Below the pieces are notes generated by a model. The model worked only from the letters and a program-made list of their open reading frames with translations. It was not told the origin of the DNA and did no database searches. 51,251 nucleotides of DNA from W0P28-013 sp963621145 (lineage in GTDB: Bacteria; Bacteroidota; Bacteroidia; Bacteroidales; Paludibacteraceae), in assembly GCA_963621145.1 (NCBI GenBank), contig CAVFDI010000003.1:1-51251 (forward strand), read 5' to 3'. Both the position numbers and the translations under genes were made by a program. Below are positions 24,415 to 32,691 of the stretch, piece by piece; position 1 is the stretch's first letter; each line of letters starts with the position of its first letter.

Positions 24415-25410
24415 CTATCTGTTCTCCTTATTGATCAGATTGACAACTACCTTCACCATCACATCTTTTTCCTCCGTGCGGCTCTCGGCTATCATCAACG
24501 TGAGTGCCACAAGGGTATTGTCGGCAATGCGTTTGTGACCATCCTCGCCATAGAGAATACCGTTCTTCTCCATAAACCACAAAAAAAGCATGGCGGCAAT
24601 GCGTTTGTTGCCATCGCTGAAAGAGTGATTTTTTACCACAAGGTAGAGCAACATGGCAGCTTTTTCCTCCGCCGAAGGATAAAGATCGTTGCCTCCAAAT
24701 GTCTGATAGATCTGCCCGATGCTACTTTTGAACGAATCGTCTTTTTCGTTGGCAAACCAACGACTTTCGCCAAACTTCTGCTTCAGTGCATTGATGGCTT
24801 CCATTGCATTCTCGTAGGTAGCGTGGAATGGTTCTTCTTGCGTAGTCTTGCTGATGCTTAGCGACTGATAATCATAACGATCAAGCGTATCGAGGGCGTA
24901 AACGTAATCACTGATCACACTGAATAATCCCTCATATTCTCCTGTGGACACATTTTGTTGTAAAGTGATGGCACGCGACATAAGGCTTACCACGCTTTTC
25001 AAGTCATCATAATGATCGAGCCTTTTCTGATTGATAGCATAACCCTTGATGAGGTATTGTTTGAGAATAGTTGTTGCCCACTGGCGAAAACGAGTACCAT
25101 TAACGGATTTAATACGATAACCCACGGAGATTATCACGTCAAGATTGTAATACACCGTTTCTATTACTTGTTCAAATCCTTCTCGTCGGCCATATTTCTC
25201 GGTATGTGCAAATTTTGCACATACCAACGATTTATCTAACTCACCCTCTTTAAAGCAGTTGTTGATGTGACGTGTAATAACGGTACGGTCACGGCCAAAC
25301 AACTTCGCCATCTGACTCTGCGTGAGCCAGACGGTATCGTTCTCAAGTTTTACATTCAGCTCAATGTTGCCATCTGCCGAACGATAGATTTCTATTTGGT
25401 TCTGCTCCAT
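24415..25410 (-). CDS. RhuM family virulence protein with C-terminal Fic/Doc domain
   Basis: 331 residues. The N-terminal half is RhuM: VWLTQSQMAKLFGRDRTVITRH (about 27-48, helix-turn-helix-like), VYYNLDVIISVGYRI (87-100) and RFRQWAT. The C-terminal part carries HSFSDGNKRIAA (262-273), a Fic/Doc motif with the catalytic His, a conserved Asp and the NKR form typical of Doc-like proteins, which modify targets with AMP or phosphate from NTPs. No antitoxin gene is adjacent and no self-inhibitory helix motif was recognised. It is a monocistronic gene with its own promoter (25437-25468). A role in abortive defence is suggested by the family but not shown. Confidence 0.85.
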   Translation of the reverse strand: MEQNQIEIYRSADGNIELNVKLENDTVWLTQSQMAKLFGRDRTVITRHINNCFKEGELDKSLVCAKFAHTEKYGRREGFEQVIETVYYNLDVIISVGYRIKSVNGTRFRQWATTILKQYLIKGYAINQKRLDHYDDLKSVVSLMSRAITLQQNVSTGEYEGLFSVISDYVYALDTLDRYDYQSLSISKTTQEEPFHATYENAMEAINALKQKFGESRWFANEKDDSFKSSIGQIYQTFGGNDLYPSAEEKAAMLLYLVVKNHSFSDGNKRIAAMLFLWFMEKNGILYGEDGHKRIADNTLVALTLMIAESRTEEKDVMVKVVVNLINKENR

Positions 25411-25436
25411 CCAATTGTTTTTCCTAACTCCATCAG

Positions 25437-25468
25437 CAAAAGTAACACTTTATTTTGAGATGGGCAAA
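25437..25468 (-). promoter_or_regulatory. Promoter of the RhuM-Fic gene
   Basis: On the minus strand: TTTG (25468-25465), a 20-base spacer and TACTTTTG (25444-25437), consensus in both boxes. Start near 25430, 20 nt before the ATG at 25410. Confidence 0.72.
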
Positions 25469-25506
25469 CTTTTTCGTTTTTAGTTGCAGTGCAATGTGCA
25501 ACAACC

Positions 25507-25545
25507 AAAAAAAGAGCGGCTCTCAAACCAATTTGAAAGCCGCTC
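25507..25545 (-). terminator. Intrinsic terminator of tpiA
   Basis: On the minus strand a 14-bp stem (25545-25532 with 25527-25514, one mismatch) closes a 4-base loop and is followed by seven T. It lies 26 bases beyond the tpiA stop. The inner stem and loop share TCAAACCAA / TTTGA with the hairpin at 35046-35076. Confidence 0.85.
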
Positions 25546-25570
25546 GCATTTTTTTCTACGCTCTTAAAAA

Positions 25571-26326
25571 TCAAAAAGCATCGATAATCTCTTTGAAATC
25601 GGGAGCTTTGAGCGAGGCGCCACCAATCAGGCCGCCATCGATGTCGGGATTGGCGAAAAGACCGCGCGCATTGCTGCCTTTGCAACTACCACCGTAAAGA
25701 ATGGTGCAGTCGTCGGCCACCTGTTTGCCGTATTTGGCGGCGACAAGCGAACGAATGTAAGCGTGAATTTCTTGTGCCTGTTCTGGCGTAGCAGTCAAGC
25801 CAGTGCCGATGGCCCAAACGGGTTCGTAAGCCAGCACGATTTTGCCAAAATCTTCGGCCGAAAGGTTAAAGAGCGAACCTTCCAACTGTGCTTTCACCAC
25901 TTCGTTTTGTTTGCCAGCTTCGCGCTCCTCTTTCACCTCGCCAATGCAGAAGATTGGTTTCAAACCATGAGCCAAGGCAAGTTGCACTTTCTCGCGCAGA
26001 ATGTCGTAAGTCTCGTGATAGTAGGCGCGGCGCTCGCTGTGACCGATGATGCAGTACTCAGCGCCAGTAGATGCCACCATAGCAGCCGAAACTTCGCCCG
26101 TGTAGGCGCCCGACTCTTTGTCGGCGCAGTTTTCGGCAGCCACTTTAATGCACGAACCTTTCACAAGTTCGGCCACCGTGGCCAAGTGAATGAATGGCGT
26201 GCCAATAATCACCTCGCAGTTGGGGCGGGCATCAGCCAAAATGTTTTTCAGTTCCGTAGCCAAAGCTACACCTTCTTGCAGGGTCTTGTTCATTTTCCAG
26301 TTACCTGCGACAATGTTTTTTCTCAT
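25571..26326 (-). CDS. tpiA: Triosephosphate isomerase
   Basis: 251 residues. Active-site elements: AGNWKMNKT (residues 7-15, catalytic Lys), IIGHSERRAYYHET (about 94-107, catalytic His), VLAYEPVWAIGTG (about 164-176, catalytic Glu and mobile loop) and GGSCKGSNA (phosphate grip). It interconverts dihydroxyacetone phosphate and glyceraldehyde 3-phosphate in glycolysis. It is preceded on the strand by the BT_3928-like gene and DUF1599 gene, the usual Bacteroides neighbours, and is closed by a terminator at 25507-25545. Confidence 0.98.
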   Translation of the reverse strand: MRKNIVAGNWKMNKTLQEGVALATELKNILADARPNCEVIIGTPFIHLATVAELVKGSCIKVAAENCADKESGAYTGEVSAAMVASTGAEYCIIGHSERRAYYHETYDILREKVQLALAHGLKPIFCIGEVKEEREAGKQNEVVKAQLEGSLFNLSAEDFGKIVLAYEPVWAIGTGLTATPEQAQEIHAYIRSLVAAKYGKQVADDCTILYGGSCKGSNARGLFANPDIDGGLIGGASLKAPDFKEIIDAF

Positions 26327-26338
26327 ATTGTTAGATAA

Positions 26339-26577
26339 TTTCAGATTTCAAATTTCAAATTTCAGATTGGGTTGATTGGGTTGATTGGTTGATGAGTTTA
26401 ACGCATTAGTGTTGGTCTGTGCGGTTTATTTCTGGTTTCAAGTTTTAACGATTTTCAAATCTTCAAATAATTAAATAATTGGAAATTAAGAAATTGGGTA
26501 ATTAAAATCACTGCTCACTTCTCACTAAAAAAATTCCTCACTCCTCACTCCTAATTCCTAATTCTTCTTGCTACTTG
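26339..26577. repeat. Intergenic repeat cluster between tpiA and the DoxX-like gene
   Basis: The 268-base gap is almost wholly low-complexity: CAGATTT/CAAATTT heptamers (26341-26368), GGTTGATT units (26370-26396), two TTTCAA units near 26455-26465, AATT octamers (26466-26505) and CTCACTC / CTAATTC heptamers (26515-26565). No gene or clear promoter is seen in it. Confidence 0.8.
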
Positions 26578-26594
26578 CTACTCATATCTTGCTA

Positions 26595-27725
26595 CTATTC
26601 CGGTATCCTATTATGACTATATTTATCAATTACCGTGCCATTCTTCAAAACCACAATTCCGGGATTGGCGCGAACCACAGTTTTGAGCATTATTGGATCG
26701 GCAGTGCAAAAATCGAACGGCAAGTGCGTTTGTTCCACAAAATGATCGATCAATTCGTCGTACGAGGCAGTGAGTGCATAGAATTTTGCGCCTTCGGCAG
26801 TGCGTGCAGCATAGAGTTGACGCAGCGCATCGAGGTGCGCGGTGTCGGTCTTCTCCAAATCGTACATTATAATAAGGTATACAGGACCTTCGTCGACCAA
26901 TACATCGGCAGTAATGTCGTCGCCATCGCGCGTGGTAAGCACAAAATCGTGAATTGGCGGCGTGTAGCCTTTGCGCACAAGTTTGCTCTCTTGCATAACA
27001 AAATGCCAAGTGCTATCCTCCCACAGATAGGGCGATTTGATGAACTCTGCTTGCGAAAATTGCTGCTCCACACCATCGTGCGAATAGGTGTAAGTGGTTT
27101 CGTACACATCTTGTTCCGCCCCTTCGGGAATGGTCATGCCTTCGCTAATGTTCGCACCAATTTTGTACGGACGAAAATCGATTATTGGCAGATAGCGCAG
27201 ACAGTAGAGCGACAGCGCCACCGACACGGCAAAGAACGCGCCCACCAGCAACCAACTTGGCAGCGGCGAAAGGCGTGAACGTTGCAGTTTTTCAGTCTTC
27301 AGAATGATAATGGCGAGCGTGAGCAGAATGGCGTTTTTCCAGAATGTTTGCCAGTTGGTGATGACAATGGCATCGCCAAAGCAGCCGCAGTCCGACACGG
27401 GATTTTCAATGGCAATCCACAGTGTGAGCGGTGTGTAGAAAAGCATGAACGCCAGTCCAACCCAAGCCGCCTCGCGCAAACGAATACCGAACAAGATGCA
27501 GCAGCCAATGGCAAATTCGAGTGCCGACATGCCAATGGCGCCAACGAGCGTGAGCGGATCGAACTGCGTCAGATTCCACGCCTCCAGATAGTCGTGCATT
27601 TTGTACGAAAAGCCAAGCGGGTCGATGGCCTTGACGAAGCCCGAAAAGATGAACAACGCACCAAAAATGATGCGACACGCAAAGCCCATCCAACGCCAAA
27701 TGCTATTTTTCGTCTCGTTAGTCAT
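26595..27725 (-). CDS. BT_3928-like DoxX-family membrane protein
   Basis: About 376 residues from ATG 27725; an earlier in-frame ATG at 27764 would overlap the DUF1599 gene and is less likely. The N-terminal 180 residues form four to five membrane helices of the DoxX/MauE type (FGALFIFSGFVKAIDP, FAIGCCILFGIRL) with the motif SDCGCFGDAI between helices. The C-terminal about 190 residues are soluble (YVTLIIMYDLEK-like region, FYALTASYDELIDHF) and resemble a thioredoxin-like domain without CxxC. Quinone or redox-related function is suggested by the DoxX part. It starts one base after the DUF1599 stop. Confidence 0.85.
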   Translation of the reverse strand: MTNETKNSIWRWMGFACRIIFGALFIFSGFVKAIDPLGFSYKMHDYLEAWNLTQFDPLTLVGAIGMSALEFAIGCCILFGIRLREAAWVGLAFMLFYTPLTLWIAIENPVSDCGCFGDAIVITNWQTFWKNAILLTLAIIILKTEKLQRSRLSPLPSWLLVGAFFAVSVALSLYCLRYLPIIDFRPYKIGANISEGMTIPEGAEQDVYETTYTYSHDGVEQQFSQAEFIKSPYLWEDSTWHFVMQESKLVRKGYTPPIHDFVLTTRDGDDITADVLVDEGPVYLIIMYDLEKTDTAHLDALRQLYAARTAEGAKFYALTASYDELIDHFVEQTHLPFDFCTADPIMLKTVVRANPGIVVLKNGTVIDKYSHNRIPE

Positions 27726-27726
27726 A

Positions 27727-28272
27727 TCACGAATTTTGTTTTTCGCGCAACTGAATGAGCGCAAACACAGCGTAGTTTATCATGTCGAAATAGTTGCCAT
27801 CGCTACCTTCGGACACAAGTGTTTTTTCATCGTGCGAGGCAATGGATTTGTTTCGATTTATTTTTGTGAGAATAATGTCGGTGAGCGATGTCGAAGCCAT
27901 GTCGCGCCATGCCTCGCCGTAGTCGTGATTTTTATCGAGCATGAGTGTGCGCGCCCGCAGCAGATATTTGTCGTAGAGTTCGAGTGCGCGCTCGCGGCTC
28001 ATGTCAACCGCATCGGCAAAATGGCACTCCAACTGAATCAAACCAATGATTGCATAGTTCACAATGGCCATCAGTTCGCCCTCGATGCTGTCGCCCACGC
28101 GGTTTTCGCCCGTGGTCTCGATGGTGCGAATGCGCTTGGCTTTGATAAACAGTTGGTCGTTCACCGTCTGCGGACGCATGATGCGCCACGAAGGGCCGTA
28201 GTCCTTCATCTTCAAAATGTAGATTTTGCGGCACTCAGCCGTGATTTTATCAAATTGCTCTTCGGTACTCAT
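27727..28272 (-). CDS. DUF1599 (Nmad1-like) protein
   Basis: 181 residues with a visible internal duplication: KDYGPSWRIMRPQTVNDQLFIK with ELMAIVNYAIIGLIQLE in the first half, and NHDYGEAWRDMASTSLTDII with YFDMINYAVFALIQLR in the second. This is the DUF1599 / nucleotide-modification-associated domain 1 arrangement. Biochemical role is not established. It is co-transcribed with the BT_3928-like gene (one-base gap) and tpiA, the common order in Bacteroides. Confidence 0.9.
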   Translation of the reverse strand: MSTEEQFDKITAECRKIYILKMKDYGPSWRIMRPQTVNDQLFIKAKRIRTIETTGENRVGDSIEGELMAIVNYAIIGLIQLECHFADAVDMSRERALELYDKYLLRARTLMLDKNHDYGEAWRDMASTSLTDIILTKINRNKSIASHDEKTLVSEGSDGNYFDMINYAVFALIQLREKQNS

Positions 28273-28352
28273 GAAAATAATTTCTAGATTTCTTATTTCT
28301 AGTTGAAAAGGTTTTTAAGTTTCTATCGCTCACGCAATTTCTGTTCACCATT

Positions 28353-28377
28353 CGTAGGGACGCATCGAGCGCGCCCT
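28353..28377. repeat. REP-like palindrome, copy 1
   Basis: Read on the minus strand, AGGGCGCGCTCGATGCGTCC followed by CTACG. It parallels AGGGCGCACTGCGGTGCGTCC-type copy 2 (32335-32358). The stem is imperfect here. The 28273-28411 gap also holds short TTTCTAG and CAATTA units. Confidence 0.6.
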
Positions 28378-28411
28378 TTTCTTTCAATTAAACAATTAGA
28401 CAATTATATTC

Positions 28412-30238
28412 TCACTTTTGCGCGATGGCGTAGAGTTTTGCGTCGGCTAGGGCTTCGACCACATTCACAACGTAATCGCCCATCTTTTCGCACTCCACTA
28501 TCATATCCATGTAGACAACGCTGGTTTCGTACGGATATTTGCCGTCGTTCACATCTAAGATGTTTTGCGTTTTCAGCTGATTGCGATAGTTATTTATCTC
28601 ATTTTCAAGATTTTGTGTGCGGTTCACATCGGCTATCTGCAGCGGATTCGACTCCAACGCCACAATCATCTGCGCCGTAGCACTTTCGAGCAGATTCAGC
28701 ATCAATTCCACATTGCCATTCAGCTCTTCGGTGAAAGTGATATGCCCATCGTTGCGGCGCTGAATGGTGCGCGACAGGTTATAGCAACTGTCGGCCACGC
28801 TTTCTATCTCGCTTATCACGCGCAGACTCACTTGCACTTGGTGTTTCGACTCGTCGCTCAGGCGGCCGTCCGACACTTTTGTCAGGTAGGTAGCAATCTC
28901 CACCTCCATGCGATCGCTGATATTCTCATATTTCTGAATGCGCGAGAATTGTTTTACAAATTCAGCCTCGTTGGTTTCGTGGTAGAGTTTGCGCACAAGT
29001 CCAAGCATGCGCTGCGTGCGCTGGCTGTAGACCACAATCTCTTTGTGCGCTTGCAAAATGGAGAGTTCGGCCGTGGAGAGCATGCCCGACGAGATGAATG
29101 TGAGATGCGATTCGTCCTCGTCTTCCTGATTTGGTTTGCTGGGCAGCAATTTTGTAACAATCACCACATAAAGTTTTGTGAACCAAATCATTATGCAGAT
29201 GTTAATGACATTGAACACGGTGTGGAACATCGACAAACCAAACGAAACCCAATATTGCATGGCGGCAAATTGCTTTGCCAACGCAGCATTTTCGGGGTTG
29301 CTAAGGTCGAGCGTACCATTGTTCAGCTGGTTTATCAGCGCGGGATCTTGACTATCGGCAAAGACTTGCAGCGCGTTCGGATCGCCAGCGAGAGGTATTG
29401 ATATGGCGGCAATCAATTTCATGAAAGGATAATAGAGCGCCAATGCCCAAATAGAGCCAAGCACATTGAACAGCAGATGTCCTGCGGCAGCGCGTTTTGC
29501 CCAGATATTTCCCGATATTGATGCCAAAAGTGGCGTGATGCAAGTGCCTATGTTACCGCCAAGCACAAGCGCCGCCGCAATGTCGAACGAAATCCAGCCT
29601 TTGCTGCACATTATCAGCGCAATGGCGAATGTGGCACTCGAGGCTTGCACTATCATAGTCATCAGCATGCCGATGAATGCGAACAGCAGCACCGAAAGGT
29701 AGCCCATGTCGGTGTAGTCTTTCAGCACGGCAAACACTTCGGGGTGCGCCTGCAAATCTGGCACCGATTTGTTCAGAAAATCGAGACCAAGAAACAGCAA
29801 CGCAAAGCCGATGAGGAACTCGCCCCAACTTTTCAGACTGTTTTTCTTACAAAAAAGAAGCGGCACTCCAAATCCGACTAGCGGAATTGCAAATGTCGCA
29901 ATGTCCATTTTGAAACCGAATAGCGAGATAATCCACGCCGTGAGCGTTGTGCCCACATTCGCGCCCATTATCACCGCCATGCTCTGCCCTAGCGATAACA
30001 AGCCAGCATTTACGAAACTGACTATCATCACCGTGGTGGCCGACGAGCTCTGCACCAACGCTGTGATGATGATGCCCATGAGCGCGCCAACGAAGCGGTT
30101 GTTGGTCATCATAGTCAAGATGTTGCGAAGTTTGTCGCCAGCAGCCTTTTGCAAGCCTTCGCTCATCATCTTCATGCCGTAGAGGAAAAGTCCTACCGAT
30201 CCGATGATGGTTAGAATTTCAAGAATTCCGAATTCCAT
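28412..30238 (-). CDS. Na/Pi cotransporter family protein with PhoU-like C-domain
   Basis: 608 residues. Two inverted Na/Pi repeats carry the QSSS signature: TALVQSSSATTVMIVSFV (about 60-77) and TMIVQASSATFAIALI (about 205-220). Eight or more hydrophobic segments lie in the first 370 residues. The remaining about 230 residues are helical and PhoU-like (LRVISEIESVADSCYNLSR, MDMIVECEKMGDYVVNV). It probably exports or imports phosphate with sodium at the inner membrane, its PhoU part sensing or regulating. A possible minus-strand -7 box (TAAATTTG) is at 30422-30429. Confidence 0.93.
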   Translation of the reverse strand: MEFGILEILTIIGSVGLFLYGMKMMSEGLQKAAGDKLRNILTMMTNNRFVGALMGIIITALVQSSSATTVMIVSFVNAGLLSLGQSMAVIMGANVGTTLTAWIISLFGFKMDIATFAIPLVGFGVPLLFCKKNSLKSWGEFLIGFALLFLGLDFLNKSVPDLQAHPEVFAVLKDYTDMGYLSVLLFAFIGMLMTMIVQASSATFAIALIMCSKGWISFDIAAALVLGGNIGTCITPLLASISGNIWAKRAAAGHLLFNVLGSIWALALYYPFMKLIAAISIPLAGDPNALQVFADSQDPALINQLNNGTLDLSNPENAALAKQFAAMQYWVSFGLSMFHTVFNVINICIMIWFTKLYVVIVTKLLPSKPNQEDEDESHLTFISSGMLSTAELSILQAHKEIVVYSQRTQRMLGLVRKLYHETNEAEFVKQFSRIQKYENISDRMEVEIATYLTKVSDGRLSDESKHQVQVSLRVISEIESVADSCYNLSRTIQRRNDGHITFTEELNGNVELMLNLLESATAQMIVALESNPLQIADVNRTQNLENEINNYRNQLKTQNILDVNDGKYPYETSVVYMDMIVECEKMGDYVVNVVEALADAKLYAIAQK

Positions 30239-30527
30239 AAGTTTTAGTTGATGAGTTGAATGGTTTAGTCAGAGTCTGTGAGAATTATTTCTAATTTCTA
30301 GATTTCTGATTGCGCTTTGCGCTGTTTCTATTCACAAATTTGAAGATTTGAAAATTCGCGACGAACGAAGCAAAAATCTTGCAAAGCAAAAATCAGAAAA
30401 TTGAGTGATTTTTTTCCGCTGCAAATTTACTTAAAATATTTGAGGCTGGTGATAGAAAATCGATGAAAAAAACCTATTTTTGCAACAGCAACAGTAAAAC
30501 ACCACATCGGCGCGCAACTCGCTGAAA
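30239..30527. other. Intergenic region between divergent Na/Pi and kinase genes
   Basis: Contains GTTGATGAGTTGAATGG (from 30247), TTTCTAATTTCTAGATTTCT units near 30290-30310 and ATTTGAAGATTTGAAAAT near 30340-30355, all of the short-period type. A plus-strand TATTTTTG at 30475-30482 could be the kinase -7 box, but no properly spaced TTTG precedes it. No gene is seen. Confidence 0.55.
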
Positions 30528-32243
30528 ATGAGTGATAGAATGTTGCACAAAAATCGTTTTCTCGAACAAATAGCGACCAAAATGGAACATAGCGTTCAAA
30601 TTTTTTGCAAAAACGACCACCAATTTCACACCTATCGTTGCGGCACATCGTTGCTCGAAGTGTACAACGATCTGAAAATTCACCTCGACTATCCCGTGAT
30701 GGCAGCGCGGGTTAACTACAAGGCCGAAGATCTTAATTTTGTAGTCTACAAGCCGAAAGACATCGAGTTTATCGATGCCAGCACGCCATCGGGCTACCGC
30801 GTGTATATGCGCTCGCTCAGCTGCATCATGGCCAAAGCGCTGAACGACATCGACCCTACCGCCACGCTCTGCATCGAACACCCAATTTGCCGCGGCTACT
30901 ACTGCTGCATCAATGGGCGCGACAACAAAGTGAGCAACGAGACCATTGCGCGACTCAAAAAACGCATGCAAGAGATTATAGAAGAGGATCTGCCCATCGT
31001 TTCGGAAGAAAAACAGACGCCTACGGTAATCGAACTGTTCCGCCAACGCGGGCAAATGGACAAGGTGATTCTGCTCGAAACGCTCGGCGTGCCTTACGCA
31101 CGGTTTGTGCATATTGGCGATTTCATCGACTACTATAATGGTGTGCTTGTGCCGTCGACGGGCTACATTCGCCTGTTCGAACTCGAAAGCTACGACAACG
31201 GCATTCTGCTGCGCGTTCCCGATCGTCGCCAGCCCGACCGCTTGGCCGAGTACGAAGATCAGTCGAAAATGTTCGAGGTGTTCAACGAATTTGTGCGCTG
31301 GAACCGCCTGATGGGCATTGCCACAGTGGGCGATTTCAACCGTCATGCGCAGTCGCAAAACATCTACAACATGATAAAAGTGGCCGAGGCACTGCACGAA
31401 CGCAAAATTGTGCAAATAGCCGACATGATTGTAGAACGCCACGCACGTTTTGTGCTGATAGCAGGTCCTTCATCGTCGGGCAAAACCACGTTGAGCAAAC
31501 GTCTGTCGGTGCAACTGATGGTGTCGGGCATAAAACCACTGGTGCTATCGCTCGACAACTATTTTGTGAACCGCGAAGACACACCGCGCGACGAAAATGG
31601 CGATTGGGATTTTGAGGACATCAACGCCTTGGATCTGAAACTCTTGAACGAGCACCTGAGCAAACTGCTCAATGGCGAAGAGATAGAACTGCCTTTCTTC
31701 AATTTCGAAGATGGCAAACGCTACTATCGTGGCGAAAAAATGCGTCTGCAGCCCGACAATGTGCTAGTGCTCGAAGGCATTCACGCACTCAATCCGTGCC
31801 TCACCACCTCCATTCCGCGCGAAGCCATTTTCAAAGTGTATGTCTCGACGCTTACCACCATCTCGCTCGACGACCACAACTGGATTCCGACCACCGACAC
31901 GCGACTGCTGCGCCGCATTGTGCGCGACTATCGCTTCCGCAGCTATTCGGCACGCGAAACCATTGCCCGCGCTCCAAGTGTGCGCCGTGGCGAAGAACGC
32001 TGGATTTTCCCATTCGAAGAACAGGCCGATGTCATGTTCAATTCGGCACTTGTGTTCGAGTTGGCCGTGCTGAAACGCCATGCCGAACCAATATTGGCCG
32101 AAGTGCCAAAATCGTGCGAAGAGTACACCGAGGCGCACCGTCTGCTCAAGTTTTTGCAATATTTCGTAACCATTCACGACCGCGAAATACCGCCAACCTC
32201 GCTCCTGCGCGAATTCGTGGGCGGCAGCAGCTTTAGGTATTAG
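30528..32243 (+). CDS. Nucleoside (uridine) kinase-like enzyme with TGS/ThrRS-like N-terminus
   Basis: 571 residues; ATG 30582 (MEHSVQIF) is an alternative start. Residues about 20-85 form a TGS-like domain, and about 90-250 resemble the editing/SAD region of threonyl-tRNA synthetase (CIEHPICRGYYCCINGR). The C-terminal half is a P-loop kinase of the uridine kinase/phosphoribulokinase type: LIAGPSSSGKTTLSKRL (about 306-322), LSLDNYFVNREDTPRD, VLVLEGIHALNP and RLLRRIVRDYRFRSYSA. This fusion is widespread in Bacteroidetes and Firmicutes and is annotated as nucleoside kinase. A strong terminator follows. Confidence 0.9.
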   Translation: MSDRMLHKNRFLEQIATKMEHSVQIFCKNDHQFHTYRCGTSLLEVYNDLKIHLDYPVMAARVNYKAEDLNFVVYKPKDIEFIDASTPSGYRVYMRSLSCIMAKALNDIDPTATLCIEHPICRGYYCCINGRDNKVSNETIARLKKRMQEIIEEDLPIVSEEKQTPTVIELFRQRGQMDKVILLETLGVPYARFVHIGDFIDYYNGVLVPSTGYIRLFELESYDNGILLRVPDRRQPDRLAEYEDQSKMFEVFNEFVRWNRLMGIATVGDFNRHAQSQNIYNMIKVAEALHERKIVQIADMIVERHARFVLIAGPSSSGKTTLSKRLSVQLMVSGIKPLVLSLDNYFVNREDTPRDENGDWDFEDINALDLKLLNEHLSKLLNGEEIELPFFNFEDGKRYYRGEKMRLQPDNVLVLEGIHALNPCLTTSIPREAIFKVYVSTLTTISLDDHNWIPTTDTRLLRRIVRDYRFRSYSARETIARAPSVRRGEERWIFPFEEQADVMFNSALVFELAVLKRHAEPILAEVPKSCEEYTEAHRLLKFLQYFVTIHDREIPPTSLLREFVGGSSFRY

Positions 32244-32334
32244 AGCAAGATCTTGAGAAGATAGAAAATAGAGAATAGACTTGAGGGTTTATACATTTTG
32301 AGCAAAATCATCATGAACAAACCCAAGTTATGAA

Positions 32335-32367
32335 AAGGGCGCACTGCGGTGCGTCCTTATTTTTTTT
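32335..32367 (+). terminator. Intrinsic terminator after the kinase (REP-like palindrome, copy 2)
   Basis: A 10-bp stem (32335-32344 with 32349-32358, one G-T pair), TGCG loop, A, then eight T (32360-32367). The stem sequence belongs to the same GGGCGCA/TGCGTCC family as 28353-28377 and 37375-37400. Its T-run overlaps the -33 box of the next promoter. Confidence 0.85.
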
Positions 32368-32395
32368 GCCAAAACAATAAAAATCACTATCTTTG
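32365..32395 (+). promoter_or_regulatory. Strong promoter of the RNA-methyltransferase locus
   Basis: TTTG (32365-32368), a 19-base spacer and TATCTTTG (32388-32395), perfect consensus. Start near 32402, about 290 nt before the methyltransferase ATG, so the first product is the structured RNA. Confidence 0.82.
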
Positions 32396-32401
32396 CGCCA
32401 T

Positions 32402-32652
32402 AAACGGTTGCGACGGCAACTGCAACACATATCTTTAACTTAGCATTGACTATTATTTCGCGTTTAGCCAAGAGCCTCGGAAACTTTTTGGAAATAAAAA
32501 CGAAATAATTCAGAGGATTCGTTTGTAATCCTTTATCGAACAAATTTTAGCAATGCTTGCACTCTTTGAGTGTGGGTATTTTATTGTTCGGTAGAGGTTT
32601 CCATCCGAGGCCGCCTCTCAGCTAAACGCAATAAAGACTCACACTCTTTTTT
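32402..32652 (+). ncRNA. Candidate structured non-coding RNA / regulatory leader
   Basis: About 250 nt with a self-consistent nested fold: 5' hairpin 32407-32411/32416-32420; outer stem 32460-32468/32621-32629 (9 bp, perfect); stem 32474-32480/32605-32611 (7 bp); two arms inside it, 32512-32519/32527-32534 (8 bp) and 32537-32543/32584-32590 (7 bp); and a terminal CACTC-TTT-GAGTG hairpin, 32560-32564/32568-32572. The 3' strand of that hairpin can instead pair over 10 bp (32568-32577 with 32637-32646), making a pseudoknot or an alternative stem that is followed directly by six T (32647-32652). No open reading frame explains the segment. None of the signature sequences of tmRNA, RNase P, SRP, TPP or cobalamin RNAs was recognised. 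It is either an independent RNA ending at the U-run or an attenuator for the methyltransferase. Confidence 0.7.
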
Positions 32653-32662
32653 GCGTTCTGCG

Positions 32663-32690
32663 GATTGATAGCATGCAAAAACTATCAATC
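32663..32690 (+). promoter_or_regulatory. Hairpin abutting the methyltransferase start codon
   Basis: GATTGATAG (32663-32671) pairs perfectly with CTATCAATC (32682-32690) around a 10-base loop. The ATG follows one base later at 32692, so the ribosome-landing region would be within the stem. Confidence 0.75.
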
Positions 32691-32691
32691 T

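Noticed and set aside
26327..26594. Hidden small gene between tpiA and the DoxX-like gene
   Set aside because: The interval is short-period repeat DNA with no plausible start and coding pattern.
32402..32652. Retron msr-msd, tmRNA or omega-RNA
   Set aside because: No reverse transcriptase, IscB or TnpB gene is in the window, and no tag-peptide or tRNA-like ends of tmRNA are seen; the outer inverted repeat alone is not enough.
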